64,000 bases of DNA from Macrosoma leucophasiata. Taxonomy: Eukaryota > Arthropoda > Insecta > Lepidoptera > Hedylidae. The DNA is taken from the NCBI GenBank assembly GCA_036365455.1, contig JAWQUS010000008.1, positions 10,337,501-10,401,500 on the forward strand, given 5' to 3'. The notes beneath the pieces are model-generated. The model was not told the origin of the DNA. It was given only the letters and a program-made list of their open reading frames with translations, and made no database searches. Of this stretch, positions 23,601 through 34,935 are shown piece by piece; positions within the stretch are counted from its first letter, which is position 1; every line of letters begins with the position of its first letter. Position numbers and translations under genes: made by a program.

Positions 23601-24065
23601 ATTGACTATCTGTCTTTGTAGATAATTTTCATGGTTACGATATGAACCACGAAAATAATCTACAAACTACCTATGCTATGTACGTCAAACAGACTATTAT
23701 AAAGCCTTTATGTCAGTCGCGTCGACCGACATCGTTCCAGGCGGTCAGAGCTGACCACGGACGCAGCTTGTCGGGAAGTATGCGCTCACGACCAAGGCCG
23801 TTGACTTCAACCAAAATTGGTCGGGTCAACCGACTTATACACTGTCCATTTTTATATCAACCCGACCAAGGACACGACGGTCGGCGGTTCGATCCGACCG
23901 TGTAGAAGGGGCTTTATAATAGTCTGTTGGACGTACATAGCATAGGTAGTTGTAGATTATTTTCGTGGTTCATATCGTAACCATGAAAATTATCTACAAA
24001 GACAGATAGATAGTCAATAGGACACGACGGTCGGCGGTTGTATCCGACCGAGTAGAAGGGGTTTT
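23601..24065. mobile_element. Large foldback element with nested inverted repeats
   Basis: Left arm 23601-23705 and right arm 23910-24018 are near-perfect inverted copies. Each arm is itself part-palindromic (tagataattttcatggtt against aaccacgaaaataatcta). The GC-rich 200-bp spacer carries cacgacggtcggcggttcga (23872), which recurs directly after the right arm at 24022 with a similar gtagaaggg tail. Probably a foldback DNA transposon inserted into, or assembled with, a second repeat. The 87-codon ORF in the spacer is not called. Confidence 0.7.
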
Positions 24066-25154
24066 ATTTAGCAAATTCTATGAACACCCTACTATTACTG
24101 TAATTATTGAAAAGGTGCACTTAGGTATTTTTATAGTCTGCGGCGGCGTACTAACGTAGCTACTTAAGTAATAATTACAATAAACAATGAAAATAGCAAA
24201 AAAAATACGTATACGAGTGTACGAGACGACAGTAGTGCACAAATCTATGTATCATGGTATTTATAAATATGATTGCCAAAATGTACGTATTTCAGATATT
24301 TAACTATGGACATCTTTCTATGGTTTTTCATGTGATTCCGCATTCGAAGGCATTATATTGTAAAATATTTACATGGATACTACAGTATTTTGCAAGTTAT
24401 CGTGCTAACGGTAGCGAACCGTTTATTATGGCGTGTGAATCACCTGCATATGGTGATGTATGCCGTACCTTACAGACCGATTTAGGTGTATCGACAATGT
24501 TGACGTGGTTGTAGTTTATTCAAAAATAATTACTAAGCAGTGTCTGAGAATGACGGTGATTCTTACTCATTTATGACAACAACGATCAGAATGATATATA
24601 ATTTTGCAAGTTTAAAATTAACGTAGTATATTTTTTTCTAATGAATTGTTCAAAGAAGGACTGAAATGTTTCATTTTTTTTTGTAAATACTAAAAACTAC
24701 GTAAAACTAATAAAAATCATCTATTTTAATTAATACCAACATTAGAAATGTGAAAAAACTTTGAAGTTTATATAGCATAGCCATTCTCTTTTTTTGGGTC
24801 ACAACCAAAAAGCCAAGGCGAAATCGCGGGAAACAATATAATTATTAGTAAATATTATATTTTCCTTATAAAATACAAACCCTTTCAGACCACAACAGAG
24901 GATTGATTTCTAGCAATTGCCACTCAAATTGATGCTTTCAAAATATAACCAATATTCCCAACCTTTCTCAAATTTCTATCATTAGTGGTTCGGTTTGGAC
25001 TTTGATAGGTCGCTATTTTATTAAACGACCGCTTCTCTAAAAGCATGAGTTCGTTAAGAGTAAATCTGAGTTATAATAATGAAAGTTAATTTGTTTGCGT
25101 ACTGCTTATAGATTAATCAAGAATTTCTTCTCGGAATAACTATATAATAATAAT
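24066..25154. other. Quiet intronic stretch
   Basis: AT-rich. An 86-codon plus ORF (24254-24514) begins with ATG but shows no motif and low-complexity composition; not called. Nothing else recognised. Confidence 0.4.
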
Positions 25155-25158
25155 AATA

Positions 25159-25235
25159 ATGGCAACCCTTGATACGTCCTACTGCTGGGCACGAGTCTCT
25201 CCCCTTTTTGGGTGGAGGTCTGGAGCTTACTGCGG
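25159..25235 (+). mobile_element. Fragment of a lepidopteran LINE-type repeat
   Basis: tcctactgctgggcacgagtctctccc is a variant of the ctactgctgggcacaggcctc sequence found in very many moth and butterfly repeats, as I recall. Only about 75 bp remain. Confidence 0.45.
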
Positions 25236-25504
25236 AATAACTATAAAACCACTATATTATTATATCGTGATTATAGTTAGTGATGAAGGTATTGTTAGCA
25301 ATTATTTAATGACCGGGTATTTATTTATCTTGTTGACGCTGAAAGATTATTACGTAACACTATTCATCTGATGTGTGTTTGCTTGTCCACTTTGACAAAT
25401 GCAAAGTACCATTAAGTAGGTAGCATTTAATAAGGCAAGAATGAGAACCATATTTTGACGAAGTTTTGTTTTACAGGAAAATGTACTTTGCTTGCATCGG
25501 CTGG

Positions 25505-25790
25505 TACTGGTGGTAGATTTTCAAGTGTAGGAGCTCGAAGGCGTAGCACCACCGCATTACCTAACCTGTCTGCCGTTCAATGGTAGTGTTCGGCACTATC
25601 GTGTTCCGGTTAGATGGTAATGTATGGCCCCCTAATAACTATCACAGATACATGACACCTTAGGTCTCAGAGATGGCAACGTACCCTACATTTTGACCTC
25701 TGGTTATTATGTAGATGTTTATAGGCTGCAGTCATCACTTAACATCAATGTGAGCTGCATGCTTGTTTGCCACCTTTCTTACATAAAATA
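25505..25790 (+). mobile_element. SINE-like element, family A (moderately diverged)
   Basis: tggtggtagattttcaagtg, gcaccaccgcattacc, gtagtgttcggcactatcgtg, taggctgcagtcatcac and gcttgtttgccacc in order; tail acataaaata. A family B scrap (acaaatatttgtatggcttacag) follows at 25820-25845. Confidence 0.65.
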
Positions 25791-26102
25791 ATCGAGTTGT
25801 AGGTACAGCTCCATTACCGGTACAAATATTTGTATGGCTTACAGTATTTCGCTTCAGATCTCGAAAAATAGTTAGAGCATGAAATCCAATACAGCTCGAG
25901 TCTCTATTGACGGCACAATTCTCTTAATCAATTTTCACATATATCATTTACCTACGATATATTCATGACTTTTTGTTTTACGAGAATGTTCCTCTAGTTT
26001 TCAAAAACGTTATACTAGTGTACCTACTGGTATAAACATTATAGTATATTTGAATGATACTTAGTAGCGAGCGATCAGGTAATGCCCGGTCACGAACCCC
26101 GA

Positions 26103-26103
<1 letters not shown>

Positions 26104-26134
<31 letters not shown>
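26104..26134. repeat. (CT)n microsatellite
   Basis: About 15 uninterrupted CT units, with looser CT-rich sequence to 26150. Confidence 0.9.
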
Positions 26135-26141
<7 letters not shown>

Positions 26142-26279
26142 CCTCTCTCTAACACTTTTTAATAAAAATGTTATTCGGAAAATCTGTAAAATTAACCCTA
26201 CATAATTTTAGAGTTGATAACCGTTAATTCGTTAGTTGATTAAAATAAATTTACGTTATTTAATTAGTCCCTTAAGTCA

Positions 26280-26920
26280 TCTATACTTATAATAAATCTG
26301 TAGAAGTTTTAATTCTGTACATTAAACATATTGAAAAAATAAATACCAGGGGATGTTATTAGATCGATACCGAACACAAATATGTGATTAGAAATTTTTT
26401 TGTCTGTCTGTCTGTTTGTTCAAGCATCACATGAAACTTGGTATGATTATACTTTAACCTTTGGCGCACAACACTGGGTACTTTTTAACCCGGAAAATGT
26501 CTGTTTGTCTGTGTGTTTGTGCACGCTAATATCAGAAACAGTTTATTCGATTTTGCGGTTTTTCACTTATATATTGTGGTAAGTTTCACTTAACATTTAG
26601 TGTTTGTTTCATGTGAATCGGTAGAGAAATAAAAAAGTTTTCATTTTAAAGAATCGTATCGAATATTTTTAAGCTATTTTGTATCGTAGTTCTATCTTTT
26701 AGGGAGTTTCGTACCTAATAGGTAAAAACGGACCCTACGGATAACTAATCCTCCGCTGTCTGTCTGTCTGTCTGTCCGTCCGTCTGTCTGTCACCAGGCT
26801 GTATCTCATAAATAGTGATAGCTAGAAAGCTAACATTTTCACAAATTATGTATTTCTATTACCGCTATAATGTAGACGCTTAAAATTTTCATAGAATTTT
26901 TAGGTCTTATGTTGTATTGT
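26280..26920 (+). mobile_element. Helitron-like 5' part fused to family E repeat
   Basis: A|TCTATACTTATAATAAATCTG to about 26580, then from 26700 the agtttcgtacctaatagg / ggaccctacgg / (gtct)n / ccaggctgtatctcataaa / gatagctagaaagctaacattt series. The same two modules occur in the same order and near-identical spacing at 12319-12930, so the fusion predates dispersal and the whole may be one element of about 640 bp. Confidence 0.6.
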
Positions 26921-26943
26921 AGCTTCCATAATAAATCTGTATA

Positions 26944-27381
26944 CGTACAAATAAATAAAATTGGAGTGTCTGTTTGTAATATAAAAATAACCGCTTTTTA
27001 CTAAACGCATATGTATGTATACACGGTACATATACCAAAACAACATTTTTTACAATGTTTGTCTGTCTGTCTGTTTGGCGGGACTAATCTTGGGAACGGC
27101 TTGACCGATTTTGACGGGACTTTCACTGGCAGATAGCTGATGTGATCAGGAGTAACTTAGGCTACTTTTATCTCCACACATCCATACATACATACATAAC
27201 TACATACAAATACATAGAATTTGAGTGTCTCCGATTTTGACGGGACTTTCACTGGCAGATAGCTGATGTAAGAAGGAGTAACTTACGCTACTTTTATACT
27301 AGCTGCGCCCACGACTTCGTCCGGGTAGATATTGAACAGTCATATTTTTTCTCACGTAGACGAAGTCGCGGGCACAGCTAG
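26944..27381 (+). mobile_element. Helitron-like element
   Basis: aaataaaattggagtgtctg at the left, (gtct)n, two copies of the acgggactttcactggcagatagctgatg block (27114, 27240), ending cgcgggcacagCTAG|T at 27378-27381. Inverted cgtccgggtaga...tagacgaag precedes the end, a candidate terminal hairpin. Confidence 0.6.
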
Positions 27382-30125
27382 TATAATAATAAATGCAATA
27401 GGTACATTACTATCTGACGAATACTTTTATATAAAAATAAAATTATCAGCATAACACCGTCGATACCAGTGCATTGAATAAATTTCAAGAAGAAAAAATA
27501 TATTGCAATTTCCATTGGCTCATATGTCATAGTTTCAAATCACGATGTCATATCACATACATCGTATCGTGATCCGACATCGTGTTGTGTATTGTCATAG
27601 TACGATACGTTCTACGACACGACTTTACCTTACTATGAAACCTTGTATGCTCTCTAATATAACAATTTCAGAATAGGACGAGGCAAGAGTGTTTCGAAAT
27701 ACGATTAATGTCAATGGGCTCACCCCTTATTTAGAAGACCCACCGGAAGGATATCAGGAATGTATCTAAGAAAAGCGTTTATGCGTATACCTATCCTTCG
27801 GCGGAATACAAGCGTGAAGTTATTTTCAATTAACGTAGAGTAGTGCAGCGGTTTGTTTACACTTGACCTGTTTATCTCAATGTAGGTGTCACAGAAATTC
27901 GATGGTAACAATTAATAGCACGTGCGCTACTCGCCAGTAGGGGACGATTTGGGGACAACATCGTTTCCGGCGAGCGGCACGCAATTTTTTCCACTAGCTC
28001 TTCATAACAGAAATTAATAACATTTGGTTCGAACGGTGGTGTGCGTGATCTTTTATGTTTATTATCGGTTATATGTAGTTGTCATTCTGGTTATTGCGTC
28101 TGAGTCATGAGTCGGCGATTACCTGAAGGCGTGAAATCAAATAGTGTCTTATTTATTTTCTTTATTAATATATTATCTGTGATAAGCTTTTTTATTTTTT
28201 TATCGTTTTTCACTTGATTAAGAGTTGTATTCAATCCACACGTTCTCAAATTGTGCTTCCTTAATATACAGAAATATTGATGTTGGCACTTTTTTGTTAT
28301 GAATTGGCTAACAAACATTTAACATTCATAGTAAGTAAGTAGCCTATACGATTAACACAAATTATTTAACTTGACTTGCATGATCTTGCATTGTATGACA
28401 ATATTCGAATGAAAATTGCTTTTACGGGACTTCTAAAATCTCAATTTTGATTGTGCGTCAGAGTACGAGTGACAAGACCATAAAATAAAATAATGACATC
28501 TTATATATTATTCAAACATAGGGACTCTAAAATGGCTTAGTTAATATTAAAATTATCTTACATCTTCATTTATGTATAAATAAAACAAAATCAATGAAGT
28601 CGATAATATTACCCATATCCATAATTACCCATAATAATATCCAAACAACAGATATTTCTTAATGCACCGTAATTTTATAATTTCACACACTATTGCATTT
28701 TGAATACCTAAAGATTATTACATGTTCCTACATAGTATCTATAAGTTAACCAATCAGTATAGATCGATGGAGCTTATAAAATATCAGCATTAATATTCCG
28801 TTAAAAAGAGAAAAAAACATAACAATACAGTCCCTTGTCGATTAGATACTTGTTTTCATTCCCATCAATATGTATGCGGACGTTTTCACAAACAATGTCT
28901 CCTATTTAGGTACGTCCAAGTAGCGTTGCTGAAACTTCTAATCTTAACCAACTTAACTTCAGACAGGATGTCAATAAAGCCAATAAACTTGTCGGAACTT
29001 TCTTAAGTAGGAAACGAACACAATTTATCGATTTGAGACGACCTCTGCTACCCATACATCAGTTTACAGCCGATATTGATAGTCGGTGACAGGAGACTCG
29101 GTGACGTCCCCCGTGCCAGCTTTATCACCTTACATGCGCCGCTATAAAATGTTACGTCTTCCAAATCTCACCCTTATTGCTTCACAATACAGCGTCAATA
29201 GAATTTACGAAACGACAAAAATAAGTTTGTGAGTGCAAGCAAACTTACACGACATCTAAAGAAATATTTTCTTTGATAAAACGTGCTGAGGTTTTCCCGT
29301 TCGTGGGCTTAGGTGGATTTTCTTTTTCTCTCTCACAAATGCCGCCTTTTCATAACTGTCGGGGATCGATCCGGTCAAGAGATTTGCTTTTTAAATCCAG
29401 TTTCATCCTCTTCGATGAGCTTATAGTATTGGTAGTGATGTATGACGTAGTTAGGGGATGTTTTCTGTTTAACATATTAGCATTTTTGATCGTAGTTTTG
29501 TAGGGAGTCTCAGATATAAATATTATGCTATCATATTCTTAGTCGACTAATCTAGCGATACACTAAAATATAGGTAAAATTTAGGAAATCAATATATAAA
29601 AGGGCTGTGACCTATTTCAAATTGTCATAAAAAATTAAGGCATGTGCTCTGTTTTTTTTTTATGTATAACTTTTTATGTAAAATCACATCGTGTTGTCAG
29701 TATTTACTATACTGCTCTATTAAATACTATTCGAAAGTACTCTGTGTATTTGCAATTTGATATACAGACATTAAACACAAAAAAACTGAAGAGATAAGAA
29801 GATATATCCTTAGTTAAATGTTTTATACCAAAATGTTCATAAAACTGATGAATATTCATAGATGTTCAAATTTTTTGCACATGTAATTATTTAATAACTA
29901 TTGATAGCATCTTTAAATTATGATATCTCTGCCTACCTCGTAAAGGACTTCGCGTGAAGTTTAAAATAGGCACATTTAGATACTTATTAATGCAATTTTA
30001 ATAAAAACTGTTAACTGCTTATAGTGCTTAATAATAAGGCATTCGAAAAAGAAAAGAAGTTGTACGTTTTGGAAATTGTATACAAGCACGAAAGTCTGCA
30101 CTTGGTTTTAAAACTTTAATACAAA
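27382..30125. other. Long quiet intronic stretch
   Basis: No transposon identified. A segment near 27545-27605 carries repeated cgatgtc/cgtatcgtga words. The 28860-29330 part is somewhat GC-richer and unique, a place to look for conserved regulatory sequence. ORFs here (60-76 codons) are unsupported. Confidence 0.4.
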
Positions 30126-30186
30126 TTGCCAACCGTTGACGACTGCTGTATTTTACGTGCACCGCAACGGAAATGTGTAGTTAAAC

Positions 30187-30209
30187 AAGATGGCGGCGGT
30201 CACGTGACC
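30187..30209. promoter_or_regulatory. YY1/Pho-like motif next to a 12-bp E-box palindrome
   Basis: AAGATGGCGGC (30187-30197) is followed at once by the palindrome GGTCACGTGACC (30198-30209), centred on a CACGTG E-box. Both sit in the only GC-rich patch of the region (30125-30260). YY1/Pho and bHLH/USF-type factors are the usual readers of such motifs. Function is inferred. A 121-codon ORF runs across the patch (30126-30491) but resembles no family I know. Confidence 0.4.
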
Positions 30210-31473
30210 GTGGATTCACCCCGGCTTCCGGCGCTCATTCACAAACATGTCAAGTGTATTGCGGGTAGTTTGATAATTATCACCGTCATTACTCCAACCC
30301 CTAATGTTTTTATGAGTTTTGTATTATACCAGTGCATCTGTTATGATTTCATTGTCGATTGCCCACCAATCTATGTGATTTGTGCGGTTTTTATCACGGA
30401 ACTTTTACTTTCATTTATAATTTTGATAAGTTGTACTTGTTTGAAGTTGCGTTTAAAATTAATAATATATGATTGGGAAATAAATGCTTAAATGCAACAT
30501 TATGAAAAGGATATTTTAGTTTATAACTTATTAAATTTTGGTCATACGTGAGTGCATAAAAAACTTTAAAAAAAAAGACAATTCCATTCTGTCCCTTTTC
30601 TTTCCTATTTTTTGTTTCAATATTAATAAACTTACTTTTACGAATAATAAACTACTAAATTTAATATAATTTTCATTCATGCTTCTTTTTCTTAAAGAGG
30701 TAGGCAGAGTAAGATGCATGCATTCAAGCAAAACATGTACACTCATGTAAATATCATTTACAGTTTCTAAAAAAACTGTCCTTAAAATTTCCGCAGTAAT
30801 TAAAGCAATTGCATGACGTACACGATTTTGTAACTATAGAGGAAACTAAAACCTTTCTACAATCTCTTATTAAATATCCTATACATTTAGTATGAGATTG
30901 AACAAAGGTTTTAGTGTTTAATGTATTTTTTTGGTTATTACTCGTTTTATTTTAAAAAAGTTGTTGTTCTCATTTTATTCATTAGGTAATGTACTTTCGA
31001 TATCAGTAAAGTATTTTGATATCTGTAATAGTTACGAAAAAATCGCGTGTGCACACTTAACGATTACACCTTGTATACAACTCACGAGATTCACATATTA
31101 TTTTATTCTTAGTTTAATGAGTGAAACCGAGCATGTAAATATACGTTGTATTTCGAGTTTCGAGTCCGGTTTGTTTCGGATCATCTAGCAGTGGATACCG
31201 ACACGGCATTGTGCAGGATCGATGCCGATGTAAAGTCATGGTAACTAGTTAACGGAGGTACTCGTATTTTTATACAGTATTGTACGTACGGAATATAACT
31301 TTGTTTTGTATTTATTCTATCATGTGCACAAAAAAAATTACAAGAGGCGGACTTAATGTTATATAGCATTCTCTGTCAGTCAACCTTTGTAAAAAAAACA
31401 TAAATGGTCCAGAGCATGTTTACAAATTTTTAATAGAGGCATACCAATAAAAAATTGCGTCTAGGACACGTAT
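30210..31473. other. Quiet intronic stretch
   Basis: AT-rich. A family C tail-like piece (gaggtaggcagagtaagatgc) lies near 30700. No other feature recognised. Confidence 0.4.
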
Positions 31474-31511
31474 CATATTTGTGATACCTTATCGAAGGTA
31501 TCACAAATATG
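31474..31511. repeat. Perfect 17-bp hairpin, 4-nt loop
   Basis: Arms 31474-31490 and 31495-31511 pair without mismatch around ATCG. Too short for a typical pre-miRNA; possibly a transposon end. Confidence 0.7.
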
Positions 31512-31537
31512 AAATGAGGAATTAATTACAAAGTTTA

Positions 31538-31905
31538 CGGGCGGTAAAGTTCTAGTTACGTAGTTTGAGGGCATAGGCACCACCACATTACCTAATTTAC
31601 TTGGCTCAACGCCGCGCGAGCAAGAAAAAACTATGTTTTCCACCGTAAGCCTTACAAATTTTTCATGATTGCCAGCGACCAGTCGATCTTTGGAGGACCC
31701 TCAGAACCGGAGGCCCGTGGCGTACCGCCCAGCCCTCCCCTCCTCCCCTTAGTCCCCCACTGCGCCGTAGGAATGGCAACGCATGCATCTACATTGAAAT
31801 CTCTGTCATATACGTCATCATCAGTTTTTTTGTAAATGGTACTATGTGGTGGTGGAGCTGTATGCTAGTTTGCCACTTCCACTAACATATAAATAATAAT
31901 AAATC
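31538..31905 (+). mobile_element. Family A copy interrupted by another repeat
   Basis: Left part (ggcaccaccacattacctaatttactt) stops near 31605, and the right part resumes near 31770 (gtaggaatggcaacgcatgc ... gtttgccacttcc). Between them is the left arm of the inverted repeat at 31640-31720. A family C-like tail (cctaccccgttagggacctgg) follows at 31948. Confidence 0.5.
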
Positions 31906-32440
31906 ATGGTTTGTCTGAACCGGGATATCTGGCGCTCTACACTCTCTGCCTACCCCGTTAGGGACCTGGCGTGAAGATACATATAAATCATGGTACAGCT
32001 GTTTAAAAAACTTATGTCAAAAAAAATTATAAGGTATTTCAAATTTATAATTTTGTAATTGGTGATGTTTGTATTCAAATGACATACATCCAAAGCACGT
32101 TATCAACCTAATACTTACTGCCATATTTTTATTTTTCACAAAAACGCATGCGAGATAGTTAAGAAATTTAAGAAAATATTTCAAAGAAATATTTGATTTT
32201 GGGTGGAGAATGAATCGAGATGGATCGAACCTGCGACCTATATCGAGTAAAGCCGCTTTACTACTAGGGGCTTCGGTGGCTTACTTAAGAGGTAAAGCGG
32301 CTGGACTGGTTCGATCCCTACCCGAAGTCAATTTTCTCCCTTTTTTCCCTCAGGCCGCTGGGGCGCTTCGCCACGGGCCTCCGGTTCTGAGGGCCTCCAA
32401 AGATCGACTGGTCGCTTAGAATCATGAAAGGTGTTTTTTT
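31640..32440. repeat. Widely spaced inverted repeat around the 32-kb region
   Basis: ccagcgaccagtcgatctttggagg and cctcagaaccggaggcccgtgg at 31670-31720 reappear inverted at 32372-32420. Arms are about 75 bp; the 640-bp interior holds the end of the family A copy and the tRNA-like foldback. Could be the TIRs of one DNA element or two inverted copies. Confidence 0.55.
32120..32340. mobile_element. tRNA-like foldback element, diverged copy
   Basis: Has ttcacaaaaacgcatgcgag near 32135, resembling the terminal acacatgcttgtgaa of the 5807 copy. An inverted tRNA-like pair follows: ggatcgaacctgcgacc on the left against gcggctggactggttcgatcc on the right, ending cccgaagtcaattttctccc. The short pair gtaaagccgctttac lies in the left arm. 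No target duplication found. Confidence 0.5.
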
Positions 32441-32639
32441 TGTTCGCGCATTTTTCTTGATGTGTATTTTAGAATCTATCTATCTAATGTAGCTTTCTAC
32501 CATATCAATCATACGGGGGAGAAAAGGGGAGGTGGGGGCAATATGTGGTGTACGGGGGCTGCCGGGGGTATTTTACTTCACGACCTTTTTTTGTGTCACG
32601 CCAGTGGGCCTCCAAATGCCAATAGCCGCCCCGGGCCCC

Positions 32640-32800
32640 TGGTACTTTAGTCCGCCACTGACCTACAGGGAGACCCCTTTGGCAGTTGCGCTAACTTTTT
32701 TTAGGCTGAGAACGCCCTCTGTGCTCACCGATTGCCCGGTGAAGTGGACTAGTACCGTCTCCAGACGTGAGTCTATACCAAAAAAACTCATATTGTTACA
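32640..32800 (+). mobile_element. Dispersed repeat F
   Basis: gattgcccggtgaagtggac and ctagtaccgtctccagacgtgag match, inverted, the sequence at 59925-59975. A (gatgat)n run follows at 32820. Class unknown. Confidence 0.45.
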
Positions 32801-32912
32801 ATAAATTACATTAACAGCGTTGATGATGATGATGATGATGACGTAGCCATTCACGTGTGCCACTCGTGCCTGTCATGTCATTTAATACTTATCACCCCAT
32901 CTTACCAGCACC

Positions 32913-32985
32913 ATGGGGCAGCAACACGGGGCAAAACATATTTCTTTAGCTTTGATGTTTTATTTCTAAACCAGATATTATAAAT
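32913..32985 (+). repeat. 72-bp direct repeat flanking the mariner
   Basis: Same sequence as 34373-34443, one arm of the palindrome beyond the mariner, with one clear difference (ctttagc/ctttggc). The mariner thus sits between direct repeats. Confidence 0.75.
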
Positions 32986-33030
32986 ATGTATATATATATT
33001 ATATAGATTACAGATATTATAAATATATAT

Positions 33031-34313
33031 TAGGTTTCGGAAAAAGTTTCTTCGCATTTTTTAAGATAATTCAAAACATTTTTTAATATAGTTTATTTAA
33101 ATTTAACTAAAGTATGTATGTACCATTTTGTTCGATAACCTTTTGCCATCTTGTAGGTAGGGACATGATCCCATTACTATAAAAATTTTGGGACTTCTCA
33201 TCAAAATACCGCGACAAGTGGATTTGGCAGTCCTCTCGTGATGTTAACCTAACATTGCATAAAGAATTCTGAAGAGACCGAAACAGGTGGAAATCTGAGG
33301 GTGCAAGGTCAGGACTATACGGCGGATGCATTAACACCTCCCAGCCAAACTCTCTTAATTTTTGCTGAGTGGCTATAGATGTGTGAGGTCTAGCGTTATC
33401 ATGATGAAACACCACACCCCTTCTGTTGATCAATTCCGGCCGCTTTCTCTCAACTTCTTGCTTTAATCTCATCAATTGTTCGCAGTAGAGTTCAGAATCG
33501 ATAGTCCTGCATGGTGGTAATAGCTCATAATGAATAATGCCCTTCCAATCCCACCACACACACAACATCACCTTATTGCGAGTTAACCCGGGTTTCGCCA
33601 CAGTCTGTGAAGCCTGACCGGCCTTTGACCACGACCTTTTTCGCACGTTCTTGTCGTACGTAATCCACTTTTCATCACCAGTTATCAGCTTCTTCAAAAA
33701 TGATTCGGTTTCATTACGTCGTAATAAAGAATCACAAATGAGTACACGGTTCATTAGGTTTCTTTCAGTGAGCTCGTGAGGTACCCAAATATCGAGCTTT
33801 TTTTTGTACCCAGCTTTTTTCAAATGCGCCAAAACTGTTTTGTGATCAATTCTCATTTCTTCAGCTACATCGTAACTACTGATATGTCGATCTTGCTCCA
33901 CTTTTTCAAAAATGACATCCATTTTATCCGTAATAGGGCGACCAGAGCGAGGTGCATCTTTGACATCAAAATTTCCGGATTGAAAACGCTTAAACCAAAT
34001 TTGTGCTACTCTCACAGACACTTCACTAGGTCCATAAACATCGCAAATTTTTTTCGCTGCTTGCGTTGCATTTTTACCTTTTTTGTAGTAAAATTTTAAA
34101 ATGTATCGAATTTCTTCATTAGATTCACTCATCTTGACAGTACGAAAAACAAATGAAAATCTCACATTTGCCTAATTTGAATTTGGAATTATGTTCTTTA
34201 AAATTTTAACTTTCAATGATACCAAAACCAGCCAGATACAAATACTACAGCCAAAGAGATTCTATTACAAGTTCATACATACTATAATGCGAAAAGACTT
34301 TTTCCCCAACCTA
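33031..34313 (-). mobile_element. mariner transposon, 1.28 kb, coding-intact
   Basis: Terminal inverted repeats of about 28 bp: taggtttcggaaaaag at the left and, on the minus strand, taggttggggaaaaag at the right, both continuing into tcgcatt. Flanked by TA-rich sequence, consistent with TA target sites. Length is typical for mariner. The two ends differ at several positions, so the copy is not pristine. Confidence 0.85.
33107..34132 (-). CDS. mariner transposase (D,D34D), apparently full length
   Basis: A 341-residue frame starting MSESNEE; an upstream in-frame ATG would add 11 residues without family support. The N-terminal half is the paired helix-turn-helix region, with the SGNFDVKD-PRSGRP block and WVPHELT linker. 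The catalytic triad, numbered from the chosen start, is D153 (TGDEKW), D245 (HHDNARPH) and D280 (YSPDLAPSDFH); 34 residues separate the last two, the mariner signature. The frame is uninterrupted and ends NGTYIL near the element end. Closest remembered relatives are mellifera-type mariners of insects. It cuts and pastes the element at TA sites. It lies antisense within acj6 intron 1. Confidence 0.92.
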   Translation of the reverse strand: MSESNEEIRYILKFYYKKGKNATQAAKKICDVYGPSEVSVRVAQIWFKRFQSGNFDVKDAPRSGRPITDKMDVIFEKVEQDRHISSYDVAEEMRIDHKTVLAHLKKAGYKKKLDIWVPHELTERNLMNRVLICDSLLRRNETESFLKKLITGDEKWITYDKNVRKRSWSKAGQASQTVAKPGLTRNKVMLCVWWDWKGIIHYELLPPCRTIDSELYCEQLMRLKQEVERKRPELINRRGVVFHHDNARPHTSIATQQKLREFGWEVLMHPPYSPDLAPSDFHLFRSLQNSLCNVRLTSREDCQIHLSRYFDEKSQNFYSNGIMSLPTRWQKVIEQNGTYIL

Positions 34314-34318
34314 TTATA

Positions 34319-34572
34319 TAGAAGATATTTTATAAACATTTCAATTTAATAGAATTGTAATTATTTAAAAAAATGGGGCAGCAACACGGGGCAAAACATA
34401 TTTCTTTGGCTTTGATGTTTTATTTCTAAACCAGATATTATAAACATATATTTAGAAAGATTTAGAAATTAAACATCAAAGCCAAAGAAATATGTTTTGC
34501 CCCGTGTTGCTGCCCCATTTTTTTAAATAATTACAATTCTATTAAATTGAAATGTTTATTAAATATCTTCTA
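34319..34572. mobile_element. Long palindromic foldback next to the mariner
   Basis: Arms of about 112 bp (34319-34431, 34461-34572) are almost perfectly complementary around a 29-bp centre. The arms begin tagaagatattt and include atggggcagcaacacgggg. It starts six bases after the mariner end. No coding capacity. Confidence 0.8.
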
Positions 34573-34698
34573 AATAGTAAAATAGTCTTTGAAATCATAA
34601 TATAAGCTTGTACCATTATAAAATGTGATATTCACACAAATATATTATTCAGCTGATTTGTAAATCAAAATTAATTGGAAATTGATAGAAATATAATA

Positions 34699-34935
34699 AC
34701 GACCGGTTAGTTCAGTGATGTGTGACGACCGCTCGATTCGAAGAGTTGCGGGTTCGATACCCGCAGCGGGACAAATTTTTGTATGGCCTACATATATTTG
34801 TTACATATATATTTATTTCGGATCTGGGTGTTTGTGTATGTGTTGTGTGTGTACAACGGCACCCAAGACACAAGTTTATACATCAAATAAATAAGCTTAC
34901 ATTCACAGGAGTGTAAGGTTATTTATTTTTTTATT
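34699..34935 (+). mobile_element. tRNA-headed SINE, family B
   Basis: Head gaccggttagttcagtgatg with box B ggttcgatacc, then ttgtatggcctacatatattt, gggtgtttgtgtatgtg and caacggcacccaagacac. A 17-bp internal repeat of atatatttgttac lengthens it relative to the 5196 copy. Confidence 0.7.

Noticed and set aside
31089..31112. Candidate microexon after AG at 31087
   Set aside because: An in-frame stop appears after seven codons with no GT donor before it.
31975..32010. Candidate acj6 microexon (reads IHIN after an AG)
   Set aside because: No pyrimidine tract, no good donor, and it lies in a SINE tail found elsewhere.
33776..34099. 107-codon plus ORF inside the mariner
   Set aside because: Antisense shadow of the transposase; the mirror appears at 49855-50130.
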